A DNA stretch of 64,000 nt from Sphingopyxis panaciterrae (lineage in GTDB: Bacteria > Pseudomonadota > Alphaproteobacteria > Sphingomonadales > Sphingomonadaceae): positions 1 to 64,000 of the forward strand of contig NZ_JAASQN010000001.1 in assembly GCF_011762125.1 (NCBI RefSeq), given 5' to 3'. A program made the position numbers and the translations under genes. The notes under the pieces are model-generated. The model was not told the DNA's origin. It saw only the letters and a program-made list of their open reading frames with translations, and ran no database searches. Position 1 is the first letter of the stretch, and every line of letters starts with the position of its first letter. Below, piece by piece: positions 1-8,486 of the stretch.

Positions 1-57
1 GTGCGTGGTGGTCACCCCCAACCACACCCCCCACTGTTGGTTTGTGGGTTTCTTAGT

Positions 58-91
58 CCCCCCCCCCCGGGGGGGGGGGGGGGGGGGGGGG
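58..91. repeat. C11-G23 homopolymer tract near the window edge
   Basis: Eleven C are followed directly by 23 G, about 60 bases into the window. The bases before it are an odd GT- and C-rich stretch that resembles nothing else here. A perfect C/G run of this kind is more typical of a contig end or sequencing artefact than of a real intergenic region. I see no gene in bases 1-379; the rest of the interval holds two palindromic repeat copies. Confidence 0.8.
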
Positions 92-205
92 CGCCCCCCG
101 CGAGCGTAGCGAGCCAGAGGTAGAGCGCCGCCTTCGGCGGCTACCCACCCCCGGCCCCTCCCTAAAAGGAAGGGGAGAAGAACGGCCGCTTCCGGCCTCT
201 CGCTT

Positions 206-277
206 CGTCATCCCGGACTTGATCCGGATCCACTGCGGCGTCGAAGTCGTGGACCCCGGATCAAGTCCGGGGTGACG
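206..277. repeat. Palindromic intergenic repeat, family C (short copy)
   Basis: An inverted repeat with arms of the type CGTCATCCCGGACTTGATCC and GGATCAAGTCCGGGGTGACG. The same arms recur at 31720-31811, 51149-51240 and 55278-55351, always between genes. The arms are conserved and the loop varies. It probably folds into a hairpin in RNA or single-stranded DNA; whether it terminates transcription is unknown. Confidence 0.8.
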
Positions 278-332
278 AAAAAGGTTAGGGAGTGGCCGAT
301 AATGGACATTTGAAATTTGTCCGTGCTGCCTA

Positions 333-368
333 AGCCACTCTGGATTGCTTCGCTTCGCTCGCAATGAC
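333..368. repeat. Half copy of palindromic repeat, family B
   Basis: This matches the right arm (CTCTGGATTGCTTCGCT then CGCTCGCAATGACG) of the complete palindromes at 13693-13769 and 33082-33157. The left arm is missing, so it is a solitary half-site just downstream of the DAHP synthase stop codon. Confidence 0.75.
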
Positions 369-379
369 GGGAAGGCGGC

Positions 380-1753
380 TTACGCCGCCTGCTTCGCCCG
401 CTCGGACATTTCCTGATTGAGCATTTCCGCCAGCAGGAAGGCGAGCTCCAGACTCTGCCCTGCATTCAAACGCGGATCGCAATGCGTGTGATAGCGGTCG
501 GCCAAATCCATCTGGGTCACGTCCATCGCGCCGCCGGTGCACTCTGTGACATTCTGGCCGGTCATCTCGATATGGATGCCGCCGCCATGCGTGCCCTCGG
601 CGCGGTGGACGGCGAAAAAGCCGCGCACTTCGGCGAGGATGCGCTCGAACGGACGCGTCTTGTAGCCGTTGGGCGTCTTGATGACATTGCCGTGCATCGG
701 GTCGCACGACCAGACGACGGGGTGCCCCGACTCCTTCACCGCGCGAACGAGCTTGGGCAGGTGGGCTTCGATCTTGTCATGGCCGTAGCGGGTGATCAGC
801 GTCATGCGGCCCGCGACATGGTTCGGGTTCAGCGTGTCCAGCAGGCGCAGCAGCGCGTCGGGGTCGAGGCTCGGGCCGCACTTCATGCCGACCGGATTGC
901 CGATACCGCGGAGGTACTCGATGTGCGCGGATCCCTCGAAGCGGGTGCGGTCGCCGACCCACAGAAAGTGGCCCGACGTGTCGTACCAGCCGCCGGTCAG
1001 GCTGTCCTGCCGCGTCAGCGCCTGCTCATAGGGAAGCAACAGCGCCTCGTGGCTGGTGTAGAAGCTGGTGCCCTTGATCTGCGGCACCGTTTCGGGGGTG
1101 ACCCCGCATGCTTCCATGAAGGCGAGCGCTTCGGAAATCCGCGCCGCGGTTTCCTGATATTTCTTCGCCCACGGGCTGCGGTCCATGAAGTCGTGTGTCC
1201 AGGCATTGACCTGCCGCAGGTTCGCATAGCCGCCGTTCGCGAAGGCGCGCAGCAGGTTCAGCGTCGCCGCCGACTGGTTATATGCCTTGACCATCCGCTG
1301 CGGATCGGGCGCGCGGCCCGCGGCTTCGAAGGCGATGTCGTTGATGATGTCGCCGCGATAGCTGGGCAGCGACACGCCATCGACATCTTCCATGTCGGCC
1401 GAGCGTGGTTTCGCAAACTGGCCCGCCATGCGGCCGAGCTTCACCACCGGCATCTTCGATGCGAAGGTCAGCACGACCGCCATCTGGAGCAGCACGCGGA
1501 AGGTGTCGCGGATGTTGTTCGGATGGAATTCGGCAAAGCTTTCGGCGCAATCGCCGCCCTGGAGCAGGAACGCCTTGCCCTCGGCGACGCGGCCGAGATC
1601 GGCCGTCAGGTCGCGCGCCTCACCGGCAAACACCAGCGGCGGATAATTGCTCAGCTCACGCTCGGCGGCCGCGAGCGCGGCGTCGTCGGAATAGGTCGGA
1701 AGCTGGCGGGCTTCGTGCGAACGCCAGCTATGCGGCTGCCATGGTTGCGTCAT
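380..1753 (-). CDS. aroG: Class II 3-deoxy-7-phosphoheptulonate (DAHP) synthase
   Basis: Catalyses the first step of the shikimate pathway, condensing phosphoenolpyruvate and erythrose 4-phosphate to DAHP in the cytoplasm. The 457-aa product has the plant/actinobacterial type II signatures: GDCAESF near the N-terminus, [18 protein letters not shown] in the middle, WSCDPMHGN, and [15 protein letters not shown] with acidic metal-binding residues towards the end. Length is normal for class II enzymes. The reading frame is open another 63 codons upstream, but that stretch is arginine-rich non-protein-like sequence, and the ATG at 1753 begins the conserved [11 protein letters not shown] start. Single gene; the 262 bp to the next gene hold no feature I recognise. 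Confidence 0.95.
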   Translation of the reverse strand: MTQPWQPHSWRSHEARQLPTYSDDAALAAAERELSNYPPLVFAGEARDLTADLGRVAEGKAFLLQGGDCAESFAEFHPNNIRDTFRVLLQMAVVLTFASKMPVVKLGRMAGQFAKPRSADMEDVDGVSLPSYRGDIINDIAFEAAGRAPDPQRMVKAYNQSAATLNLLRAFANGGYANLRQVNAWTHDFMDRSPWAKKYQETAARISEALAFMEACGVTPETVPQIKGTSFYTSHEALLLPYEQALTRQDSLTGGWYDTSGHFLWVGDRTRFEGSAHIEYLRGIGNPVGMKCGPSLDPDALLRLLDTLNPNHVAGRMTLITRYGHDKIEAHLPKLVRAVKESGHPVVWSCDPMHGNVIKTPNGYKTRPFERILAEVRGFFAVHRAEGTHGGGIHIEMTGQNVTECTGGAMDVTQMDLADRYHTHCDPRLNAGQSLELAFLLAEMLNQEMSERAKQAA

Positions 1754-2015
1754 CTTGTTACGTCTTCTGTGTTTCCGAGCGCCAAAATCGACTCGCGCGC
1801 CGCCATGGCGCGAATGCACCCTGGAAGCAAGAAGGCGTAAAATTAGCATTATGGAACGATTTGCGCACCTGTGCTTTTCTTGATTGGCGGAAACTGGTAG
1901 TTTGCGCCGGTTTTGAATGGGCGCAGCCGGGAGCGCGTCCAAGGCGTTCGGTAATCGGTAACGTTATATAGCTAAGTGTCCCAACTGCGGGACCGCGACG
2001 CGAAACGACTTGGTT

Positions 2016-2693
2016 ATGGCGAATTTCAATCCGGCTGTATTCGGTTATGGGGCATTGCTGCTGTTGCTCGCAGCCTCCTTTGCCGTACGCCTCGATCATT
2101 TCCGCCTCGGCGTCGCGGCGGCGGCGCTGCTTGCCCTTCCGCTCACCCTCTTCAGCCCGGGCGGTTTTGGTTATGCCGCGCTTGTCGCGGCCATTCTGCT
2201 CGTCAATCTCGGCCTCGCGGCGCGGATCTGGTTCGGCGAAGCCACGGTCCGTTTTTCGGCCGAGGAGCAGGCGCTTCGCCGCCAGCATTTCGAAGGGCTG
2301 AGCCCGTCCACGGCGCGGCGTCTGATCGATCAGGGGCACTGGATTTCGGCGCGCCGCGGCGAAGTGCTGATCCGGGAAAACCAGGCGGCACCCAGCCTTT
2401 TCCACCTTGCCGAGGGTGAAGCGCTGATCCAGCGCGACGGGATCGAGGTCGGCACCGTTTCCGACGGCACGCTGATCGGCGAAGCGACGGTGCTCGATGG
2501 CGGCCATGCCACGGGCACGGTGTCGCTCGCCACCAATTCGCGGCTGTGGTTCGTACCCGCCGCGTCGCTGCGCGCCTTCCTTGCCGCCAATCCCGATATT
2601 GCGGGCTCCCTCCATGAAGGTTTTGCGCGGGCGCTGCGCGGAAAGCTGGCCAATGCGAACGCCCGCATTGCCGACATGCCGCCGCTGACATAG
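2016..2693 (+). CDS. Membrane-anchored cyclic-nucleotide-binding-fold protein
   Basis: A 225-aa protein. Residues 1-70 form two or three hydrophobic helices and the rest a CAP/Popeye-like cNMP-binding beta-roll. The roll shows the glycine turn before GEVLIRENQ and the IGEA segment where classical domains have FGE. The arginine that normally follows (GE...RxA) and contacts the cyclic phosphate is absent: the segment reads GGHATGTV. Ligand binding is therefore doubtful, and it may act as a structural sensor like Popeye proteins. A TTG two codons upstream is possible; I chose the ATG. No clear Shine-Dalgarno. Monocistronic as far as visible. The fold is well supported, the role is not. Confidence 0.7.
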   Translation: MANFNPAVFGYGALLLLLAASFAVRLDHFRLGVAAAALLALPLTLFSPGGFGYAALVAAILLVNLGLAARIWFGEATVRFSAEEQALRRQHFEGLSPSTARRLIDQGHWISARRGEVLIRENQAAPSLFHLAEGEALIQRDGIEVGTVSDGTLIGEATVLDGGHATGTVSLATNSRLWFVPAASLRAFLAANPDIAGSLHEGFARALRGKLANANARIADMPPLT

Positions 2694-2746
2694 GATTAGC
2701 GCTCTTTCGCCTCGAATATGTAACCGGCAAAGGCTATCCTCGGCAT

Positions 2747-3097
2747 ATGACACTGACACTCTACGGCATCCCGAACTGCGACACGGTGAAGAAGGCGCGG
2801 CGCTGGCTCGACGAGCATGGCATCGTGCATCGCTTCCACGATTTCCGGAAGGACGGGCTCGATCCCGGCCGGCTGCAGGGCTGGATCGACACGCTCGGCT
2901 GGGACAAGCTGCTCAACAAGAGCGGGACGACCTTTCGCAAGCTTCCCGATGATCAGAAGCAGGGGCTCGACGCCGCGACGGCCAAGGCGCTGATGCTCGA
3001 TCAGCCGGCGATGATCCGCCGCCCCGTCGTCGAAACCGAGGATGGCCTTTCCGTCGGCTTTGCGGCCGATGACTGGCAAGCACGTTTTGCGGCATGA
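2747..3097 (+). CDS. ArsC/Spx-family protein, YffB-like
   Basis: A 116-aa thioredoxin-fold protein of the ArsC family, closest to the YffB branch rather than to true arsenate reductase. The start reads YGIPNCDTVKKARRWLDEHGI, followed by FHDFRKDGLD and LLNKSGTTFRKL, all characteristic of YffB. It has a single N-terminal cysteine (PNCDT). YffB proteins have been linked to glutathione-dependent thiol reduction, but the physiological substrate is not established. It overlaps the next gene by four bases (ATGA), so translation is probably coupled to the GDPD gene. No arsenic-resistance partners are nearby. Confidence 0.85.
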   Translation: MTLTLYGIPNCDTVKKARRWLDEHGIVHRFHDFRKDGLDPGRLQGWIDTLGWDKLLNKSGTTFRKLPDDQKQGLDAATAKALMLDQPAMIRRPVVETEDGLSVGFAADDWQARFAA

Positions 3098-4170
3098 CGT
3101 ACCGGGTCGCGGCGCTGCTGGCGATGCTGCTGCCGCTCGGTTGCAGCGCTGACGTGGTGACCGCGCAGACCACCCTCGACGGGCGCCCGCCGATCGTCAT
3201 CGCGCACCGCGGTGCGTCGGGCGAGCGTCCCGAACATACGCTGGCGAGCTACCAGCTCGCGATCGAGCTCGGTGCCGATTATATCGAGCCCGATCTGGTG
3301 CTGACCAAGGACGGCGTCCTCGTCGCGCGGCACGAGAATGAGATATCGGAAACCACCGACGTCGCCGATCATCCCGAATTCGCCAGCCGCAAGGCGACGA
3401 AGACGATCGACGGCCACGCCGTGACCGGCTGGTTCACCGAAGATTTCACGCTCGCCGAACTCAAGACGCTGCGTGCCCGCGAACGGCTGCCGAAGCTGCG
3501 TGGCACCGCATATGACGGGAAATACGAGATCCCGACCTTCGAGCAGATACTGACCCTGCTGGCGGAGGCGAACAAGGGACGGGCGGAGCCCGTCGGCGTC
3601 TATCCCGAGACCAAACATCCGGCCTATTTCGCGTCGATCGGGCTGCCGCACGAAGCGCCGCTGCTCGCGATTCTCGACAAATATGGCTATCGCGGGCGCC
3701 ATGCGCCGGTTTTCATCCAGAGTTTCGAGGTCGGCAACCTCAAAGCGTTGCGCGCGAAGAGCGAACTGCCGCTGATCCAGTTGATGGACGCCGAGGGCGG
3801 TCCCGCCGACGATCCGGCGCTGAGCTATGCCGCCATGGCGTCACCCGCCGGGCTGAAAGCCGTCGCCGCCTATGCCGACGGCATCGGCCCGTTCAAGGAA
3901 ATGGTCATTCCCCGCAGTGCGCTGGGCACGCTCGGCGCGCCGACCTCGCTCGTTCGCGACGCCCATGCGGCGGGGCTGAAAGTCCATCCCTGGACCTTTC
4001 GCCGCGAAAATTACTTCCTGCCGCTGGGCGACAAGGGCGGGATCAACCCGGCCGGGCATGGCGATCTGGCGGCGGAGATCGACGCCTATCTGAAGGCGGG
4101 CATCGACGGATTGTTCAGCGACAATCCGCGCGAGGCCGTGGCAACGGTGAAGAAAGGATCGACACGATGA
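3094..4170 (+). CDS. Secreted glycerophosphodiester phosphodiesterase
   Basis: Hydrolyses glycerophosphodiesters released from phospholipids to an alcohol and glycerol 3-phosphate. The 358-aa protein has a hydrophobic signal sequence (residues 1-25, with a Cys17 after PLG that is a poor lipobox) and the GDPD TIM-barrel motif: HRGASGERPEHT (His38), EPD (Glu65, Asp67) and the catalytic His80 in VARHE. Large insertions between strands make it GlpQ-like (periplasmic) rather than UgpQ-like. It overlaps both neighbours by four bases (ATGA at each junction), forming a tight three-gene operon with the YffB-like protein and an aldo/keto reductase. Confidence 0.92.
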   Translation: MTYRVAALLAMLLPLGCSADVVTAQTTLDGRPPIVIAHRGASGERPEHTLASYQLAIELGADYIEPDLVLTKDGVLVARHENEISETTDVADHPEFASRKATKTIDGHAVTGWFTEDFTLAELKTLRARERLPKLRGTAYDGKYEIPTFEQILTLLAEANKGRAEPVGVYPETKHPAYFASIGLPHEAPLLAILDKYGYRGRHAPVFIQSFEVGNLKALRAKSELPLIQLMDAEGGPADDPALSYAAMASPAGLKAVAAYADGIGPFKEMVIPRSALGTLGAPTSLVRDAHAAGLKVHPWTFRRENYFLPLGDKGGINPAGHGDLAAEIDAYLKAGIDGLFSDNPREAVATVKKGSTR

Positions 4171-5102
4171 CCGAACGCGCCCTGGGCCACAGCGGCCTGT
4201 CGATCCGCCCCTTTGTCCTGGGCGGCAATGTGTTCGGCATGACCGCCGACCGGGCGGCGAGCTTTGCCATCCTCGACCGTTTCGTCGAACAGGGCGGCGG
4301 GATGATCGACACCGCCGACGTCTATTCGGCGTGGGTTCCGGGGCACAAGGGCGGCGAATCCGAGACGATGATGGGCGCGTGGCTGAAGGAAAGCGGCGCG
4401 CGCGAGCATATCATGGTCGCGACCAAGGTCGGGATGATGCCCGGCGGGTTGAAGCCCGACAGCATCCGCGCCGCGGTACAGGGATCGCTCGATCGGCTCG
4501 GCGTCGACGTCATCGACCTGTATTTCGCGCACAAGGACGATCCCGACGTGCCGCTCGACGAAGTGCTCGGCGCGTTCGGCGAGTTGATCGACGCGGGCAC
4601 GGTGCGGTCGATCGGGGCGTCGAACTATAGCGCTGAGCGGCTCGCTGAGGCGCTGCGCGTTGCGGACGCCAAGGGTCTGCCGCGCTTCACCGCGATGCAA
4701 CCCGAACTCAACCTGCTCGACCGCGACCAGTATGAAGGTGCGCTGCAACAGCTTTGCATCGACGAAGGGCTGGGGGTCGTCACCTATTTCAGCCTCGCAT
4801 CGGGATATTTGTCGGGAAAATATCGCGGCGCCGGCGATCTGGGCAAGAGCCCGCGCGGCGCGCGCGCCAAGCCCTATATGGAGGGCAAGGGGCCGTCCGT
4901 GCTGGCGGTGATGGACCGGATCGCCGGAGAAACGGGTGCCAGCCTGTCGCAAATCGCGCTGGCGTGGGTCGCGGCGCAGCCCGGCGTCACCGCGCCGATC
5001 GCGAGCGCGACGTCGGTAGAGCAACTTGACGACATCCTCGCAAGCGAAGACCTGGCATTGACCGGCGACCAATTGGCGGCGCTGACGGAGGCTGGCGCCT
5101 AG
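4167..5102 (+). CDS. Aldo/keto reductase
   Basis: A 311-aa NAD(P)H-dependent oxidoreductase of the (alpha/beta)8-barrel AKR family. The catalytic tetrad is visible: Asp and Tyr in DTADVYSAW, Lys in VATKVGMM and His in LYFAHKDD. A cofactor-binding segment lies near the C-terminus (IASATSVEQLDD). It resembles the YajO/oxidoreductase-Tas branch; the substrate is unknown. It begins inside the stop codon of the GDPD gene, so it is the last gene of that operon. Confidence 0.93.
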   Translation: MTERALGHSGLSIRPFVLGGNVFGMTADRAASFAILDRFVEQGGGMIDTADVYSAWVPGHKGGESETMMGAWLKESGAREHIMVATKVGMMPGGLKPDSIRAAVQGSLDRLGVDVIDLYFAHKDDPDVPLDEVLGAFGELIDAGTVRSIGASNYSAERLAEALRVADAKGLPRFTAMQPELNLLDRDQYEGALQQLCIDEGLGVVTYFSLASGYLSGKYRGAGDLGKSPRGARAKPYMEGKGPSVLAVMDRIAGETGASLSQIALAWVAAQPGVTAPIASATSVEQLDDILASEDLALTGDQLAALTEAGA

Positions 5103-5175
5103 AGCAAATCCCGCGCCGACGGGAAAGGCGGATAGCGTTGGCAATGGCGGGTGCGATGGGCTAAGCCCCCGGCCC

Positions 5176-6039
5176 ATGTCTACACTCCCCAAAACGCTCA
5201 CCTACGACGCGTCGACCAGCCGCGCCAATCCCACGCCGCAACCGATGAAGCGGCTGACCGTACCGCGGATTCGCCAGCGCAAGGGCGGCGAGCCGATCGT
5301 GATGCTGACTGCCTATACCGTGCGCATGGCGCAATTGCTCGACCCGCATTGCGACATGCTGCTCGTCGGCGATTCGCTGGCGCAGGTGATTTATGGTCTG
5401 CCGCACACGGTCGGTGTGACGATGGACATGATGGCGCTGCACGGCGCGGCGGTGGTTCGCGGCAGCTATCACGCCGCGGTGATCGTCGACATGCCTTTCG
5501 GCAGCTATGAAGGTAGCCCCGAACAGGCGTTCAATAACGCCGCGCGCCTGCTCAAGGAAACCGGCGCCGCGGCGGTGAAGGTCGAGGGCGGCAAGGTGCT
5601 GGCCCCGACGATCGAATTCCTCACCCAGCGCGGGATTCCCGTCATGGGCCATGTCGGGCTGACGCCGCAGGCGGTCAATATCCTCGGCGGCTATGGCGTG
5701 CGCGGCAAGAGCGAGGAAGAAGCGCGTTCGATCGTCGAGGATGCGGTCGCGGTCGCACAGGCTGGCGCCTTTTCGATCGTCATCGAGGGCGTGCTCGAAT
5801 CGATCGCGATCGAGATCACGGGCAAGGTCGATTGCCCGACCATCGGCATCGGTGCGTCGGCCGAGTGCGACGGCCAGGTGCTGGTGACCGACGATATGCT
5901 GGGCATGTTCGAACGCGTGCCGAAGTTCGTCAAGCGCTTCGGTGACATGGCGGGCGTCGTCGATAGCGCGGTGAAGGACTATGCCGACGAGGTCAGGTCC
6001 CGTTCATTCCCCACCGCCGATCAGACCTACGCCGGTTGA
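5176..6039 (+). CDS. panB: 3-methyl-2-oxobutanoate hydroxymethyltransferase
   Basis: Transfers a hydroxymethyl group from 5,10-methylenetetrahydrofolate to 2-oxoisovalerate, giving ketopantoate in pantothenate and CoA synthesis. The 287-aa product is full length with a short N-terminal extension. Characteristic segments are VMLTAYT, LLVGDSLAQVIYG (Mg2+-binding Asp), MPFGSYEGSPEQA, VKVEGG and IGIGAS. It is alone: panC is not adjacent. A strong intrinsic terminator follows at 6062-6087. Confidence 0.97.
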   Translation: MSTLPKTLTYDASTSRANPTPQPMKRLTVPRIRQRKGGEPIVMLTAYTVRMAQLLDPHCDMLLVGDSLAQVIYGLPHTVGVTMDMMALHGAAVVRGSYHAAVIVDMPFGSYEGSPEQAFNNAARLLKETGAAAVKVEGGKVLAPTIEFLTQRGIPVMGHVGLTPQAVNILGGYGVRGKSEEEARSIVEDAVAVAQAGAFSIVIEGVLESIAIEITGKVDCPTIGIGASAECDGQVLVTDDMLGMFERVPKFVKRFGDMAGVVDSAVKDYADEVRSRSFPTADQTYAG

Positions 6040-6061
6040 TGCCGCGCGGTGCCGACCGGCG

Positions 6062-6087
6062 CGCCAAGTGAATCGCTTGGCGTTTTT
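6062..6087 (+). terminator. Intrinsic terminator after panB
   Basis: A 7-bp perfect stem (CGCCAAG / CTTGGCG) around a 7-base loop is followed directly by five T. It lies 22 bases after the panB stop and well before the next start, so it separates panB from the yfgM-bamB-der block. Confidence 0.85.
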
Positions 6088-6147
6088 CGGTGTCGTCGCT
6101 AAAGGAAGCGACCGGCCCGGGGCCGCGAATATGTTATGGAGGTTTGA

Positions 6148-6954
6148 TTGGCCCTGAGCCCGACGAACAACGCCGCGCTGTTGCAGGAAGTCGACGAGGC
6201 CGTCCGCAAGGATCGGCTCGATACGATCATGCAGCGCTATGGCCGCTGGATCATCGGTGCCGTCCTTGCCGGTCTGCTCGCCTTCGGCGGCTATCTTTAC
6301 TGGTCGCACCGGCAGGATGTCGCGCGCGGCGAAAATGCCGAAATCCTGCTCGGGGCGCTCGACAAGGCCGGAACCAATCAGCCGCGTGCCGCGACGAGCG
6401 AGCTCAAGACGCTCGAAGCCGGCAACGCGCCCGCGTATCGCGCCGCGGCGCTGATCGAACAGGCGAATATGAAGGCGCAGACGGGCGACCTTAAAGCCGC
6501 CGCCGCCTTGATGGCCAAGGTCGCGGCCGACACGAAGCTCGACAAGGCGATGCGTGATCTCGCGCTGATTCGCCAGACCGCGTTCGAATTCGACACGCTG
6601 AAGTCCGAAACGGTGATCGCGCGCATGAAGCCGATGGTCGATGCCAAGGATCCGGCGTCGAGCTGGTTCGCAAGCGCCGCCGAACTGTCCGCCATCGCGC
6701 ATTACCAGCTTGGTCATTATGATCAGGCGGGCGCGCTTTATGGCCGCATCGCCAAATCGCCGAACGCCGGCAAAACACTGCAATCGCGCAGCGTCCAGAT
6801 GGCGGGCATGCTGGGCGTCGATGCGGTGACCGACGGAGCGGCCGCGAGCGCCGCAGCAGAAAAGAAGACGGCGGCGCAAAGCGCTGCCGGGGACCAGAAA
6901 GGCGAAGCCGCGCCCAAGGCAGCGGCTGCCGCAAAAGTTGAGGAAAAGAAATAA
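6148..6954 (+). CDS. YfgM-like TPR membrane protein
   Basis: A 268-aa protein with a short cytoplasmic N-terminus, one transmembrane helix (about residues 31-49, WIIGAVLAGLLAFGGYLYW) and a periplasmic tetratricopeptide-type helical domain. The C-terminus is low-complexity Ala/Lys (about 225-268). In E. coli YfgM is an inner-membrane SecYEG/PpiD-associated protein, encoded just before bamB and der as here. The start is a TTG, chosen because TGGAGG lies five bases before it and no ATG fits the frame. It ends one base before the bamB ATG, indicating coupled translation. The gene order is the main support for the name. Confidence 0.82.
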   Translation: MALSPTNNAALLQEVDEAVRKDRLDTIMQRYGRWIIGAVLAGLLAFGGYLYWSHRQDVARGENAEILLGALDKAGTNQPRAATSELKTLEAGNAPAYRAAALIEQANMKAQTGDLKAAAALMAKVAADTKLDKAMRDLALIRQTAFEFDTLKSETVIARMKPMVDAKDPASSWFASAAELSAIAHYQLGHYDQAGALYGRIAKSPNAGKTLQSRSVQMAGMLGVDAVTDGAAASAAAEKKTAAQSAAGDQKGEAAPKAAAAAKVEEKK

Positions 6955-6955
6955 T

Positions 6956-8290
6956 ATGCTGAAAAGGCATTACGCACTTTATGCGGCGCTGTTCGCGCTG
7001 CCGCTGGCCGGCTGCGGCGTGTTCAAGGGCAATGGGGGCCCGAAGACTCCGACGGTCGGCGATCGCGTTTCGATCCTGTCGAACGACAATAGCGTCAAGG
7101 TCGATGCGGCCACCGAATCGATCGCCGTCGTCCTGCCCGAACCCGCGGTCAATGCGAACTGGAGCCAATCGGGCGGCAACGCGTCGAAATCGATGGGCCA
7201 TCCGGCGCTCGCGGCGACGCGCAGCCAGATCTGGGAAGCCAGCATAGCCGGAGGCAACAAGAAGCAGCGCCTGGCGTCGTCGCCGGTGATCGCCGACAAT
7301 CGCCTGTTCGTCGTCGGAACCGATGCCGTCGTCACCGCTTTCGCCGCCGACACCGGTGCGAAGCTGTGGAGCGCCTCGATCGGCAGCACGGGCAAGGATT
7401 ATAAGGATTCGCTGTTCGGCGGCGGCGCCGGGGTCGATGGCGATGTGGTCTATGCCACCAGCGGCGCGGGTGATGTCGCGGCGCTGAAAGTTGCCGACGG
7501 ATCGGTGATCTGGAAGGTGAAGCCGGCGGGGCCGCTGCGCGGCGCGCCGACGATCGCCTTCGGCGGCGTCTATGTCATCAGCCAGGACAATCAGATTTTC
7601 GCGCTGAACACCGCCAATGGCGCGGTGCAGTGGCAGGCGACCGCCTCGCTCGAAGCCGGCAGCATCTTCGGCGCCGGCTCGCCCGCGGCGGGGCAGGGGA
7701 CGATCGTCGCCGGCTTCTCGTCGGGTGAAGTCCAGGCCTATCGCTACGAGAATGGGCGCGACCTGTGGGAAGATGCGCTGGCGCGCACCTCGATGGCGCT
7801 TTCGGTATCGACCTTGTCCGACGTCGATGCCGATCCGGTCGTCGATCGCGGCCGCGTTTTCGCGCTCGGTCAGGGCGGCCGCATGGCGAGCTATGAACTC
7901 GTCACCGGGCAGCGGAGCTGGGAAATCTCGATCGCCGGCATCTCGACGCCCTATGTGGTCGGCGAGTGGGTCTATGCGATGACCGACGACGGCAAGCTGC
8001 TGTGCGTCGCGCGCGGGACCGGCAAGGTTCGCTGGCTGCAGCAGCTGGCGCGTTTCCGCGTCGAAACCGAAAAGAAGAAGAAGGATCCGATTCGCTGGAC
8101 CGGCCCGGTGCTCGCGGGCGGCCGTCTGATCGCGGTGAACAGCGAAGGCCAGCTTGTCGAATTTTCGCCGACCGACGGTTCGACGCTGGCGACGACCGAA
8201 TTCAAGTCGCCGCTGTCGCAGTCGCCGGTGGTCGCGAACAATATTTTATATATTCTGGCAGACGACGGACGTCTCACGGCCTGGCGCTGA
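6956..8290 (+). CDS. bamB: Outer membrane assembly factor BamB (lipoprotein)
   Basis: A subunit of the BAM complex that inserts beta-barrel proteins into the outer membrane. The 444-aa precursor has a lipoprotein signal peptide with lipobox LAGC (Cys20). It then folds as an eight-bladed PQQ/WD40-like propeller, seen as repeated blades of the type DTGAKLWSASI, DGSVIWKVKPAG, NGAVQWQATASL and TGQRSWEISI. The ATG at 6956 is preferred over an upstream TTG because an AGGA lies at proper spacing and the signal peptide starts there. It lies between yfgM and der, the order known from gamma- and alphaproteobacteria. Confidence 0.95.
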   Translation: MLKRHYALYAALFALPLAGCGVFKGNGGPKTPTVGDRVSILSNDNSVKVDAATESIAVVLPEPAVNANWSQSGGNASKSMGHPALAATRSQIWEASIAGGNKKQRLASSPVIADNRLFVVGTDAVVTAFAADTGAKLWSASIGSTGKDYKDSLFGGGAGVDGDVVYATSGAGDVAALKVADGSVIWKVKPAGPLRGAPTIAFGGVYVISQDNQIFALNTANGAVQWQATASLEAGSIFGAGSPAAGQGTIVAGFSSGEVQAYRYENGRDLWEDALARTSMALSVSTLSDVDADPVVDRGRVFALGQGGRMASYELVTGQRSWEISIAGISTPYVVGEWVYAMTDDGKLLCVARGTGKVRWLQQLARFRVETEKKKKDPIRWTGPVLAGGRLIAVNSEGQLVEFSPTDGSTLATTEFKSPLSQSPVVANNILYILADDGRLTAWR

Positions 8291-8312
8291 CGAGATACAA
8301 ACTCTTGATACC

Positions 8313-8424
8313 ATTGGTCCTGAGGAGGGGCTGAGCTTGTCGAAGCCCCGTCTCGAAGGATGCGCAGCTTATCGCCCTTCGAGATGCCATTTCGGCAAGG
8401 TCAATGGCTCCTCGGGACAAACGG
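8313..8424. repeat. Palindromic intergenic repeat, family A
   Basis: A long imperfect palindrome containing CCTGAGGAGGGGCTGAGC, then CTCGAAGG, CCTTCGAGA and TCAATGGCTCCTC. A second copy lies at 49995-50094 between spt and its acyl carrier protein gene. It sits in the 196-bp gap between bamB and der. Repeats of this form are common between genes in sphingomonads (from memory); function unknown. Confidence 0.8.
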
Positions 8425-8486
8425 ATGTATTGGGGTCGCGGTGACGCGAGACAATCATGCCGATTGGCGAAGGATAGGATAATAAA

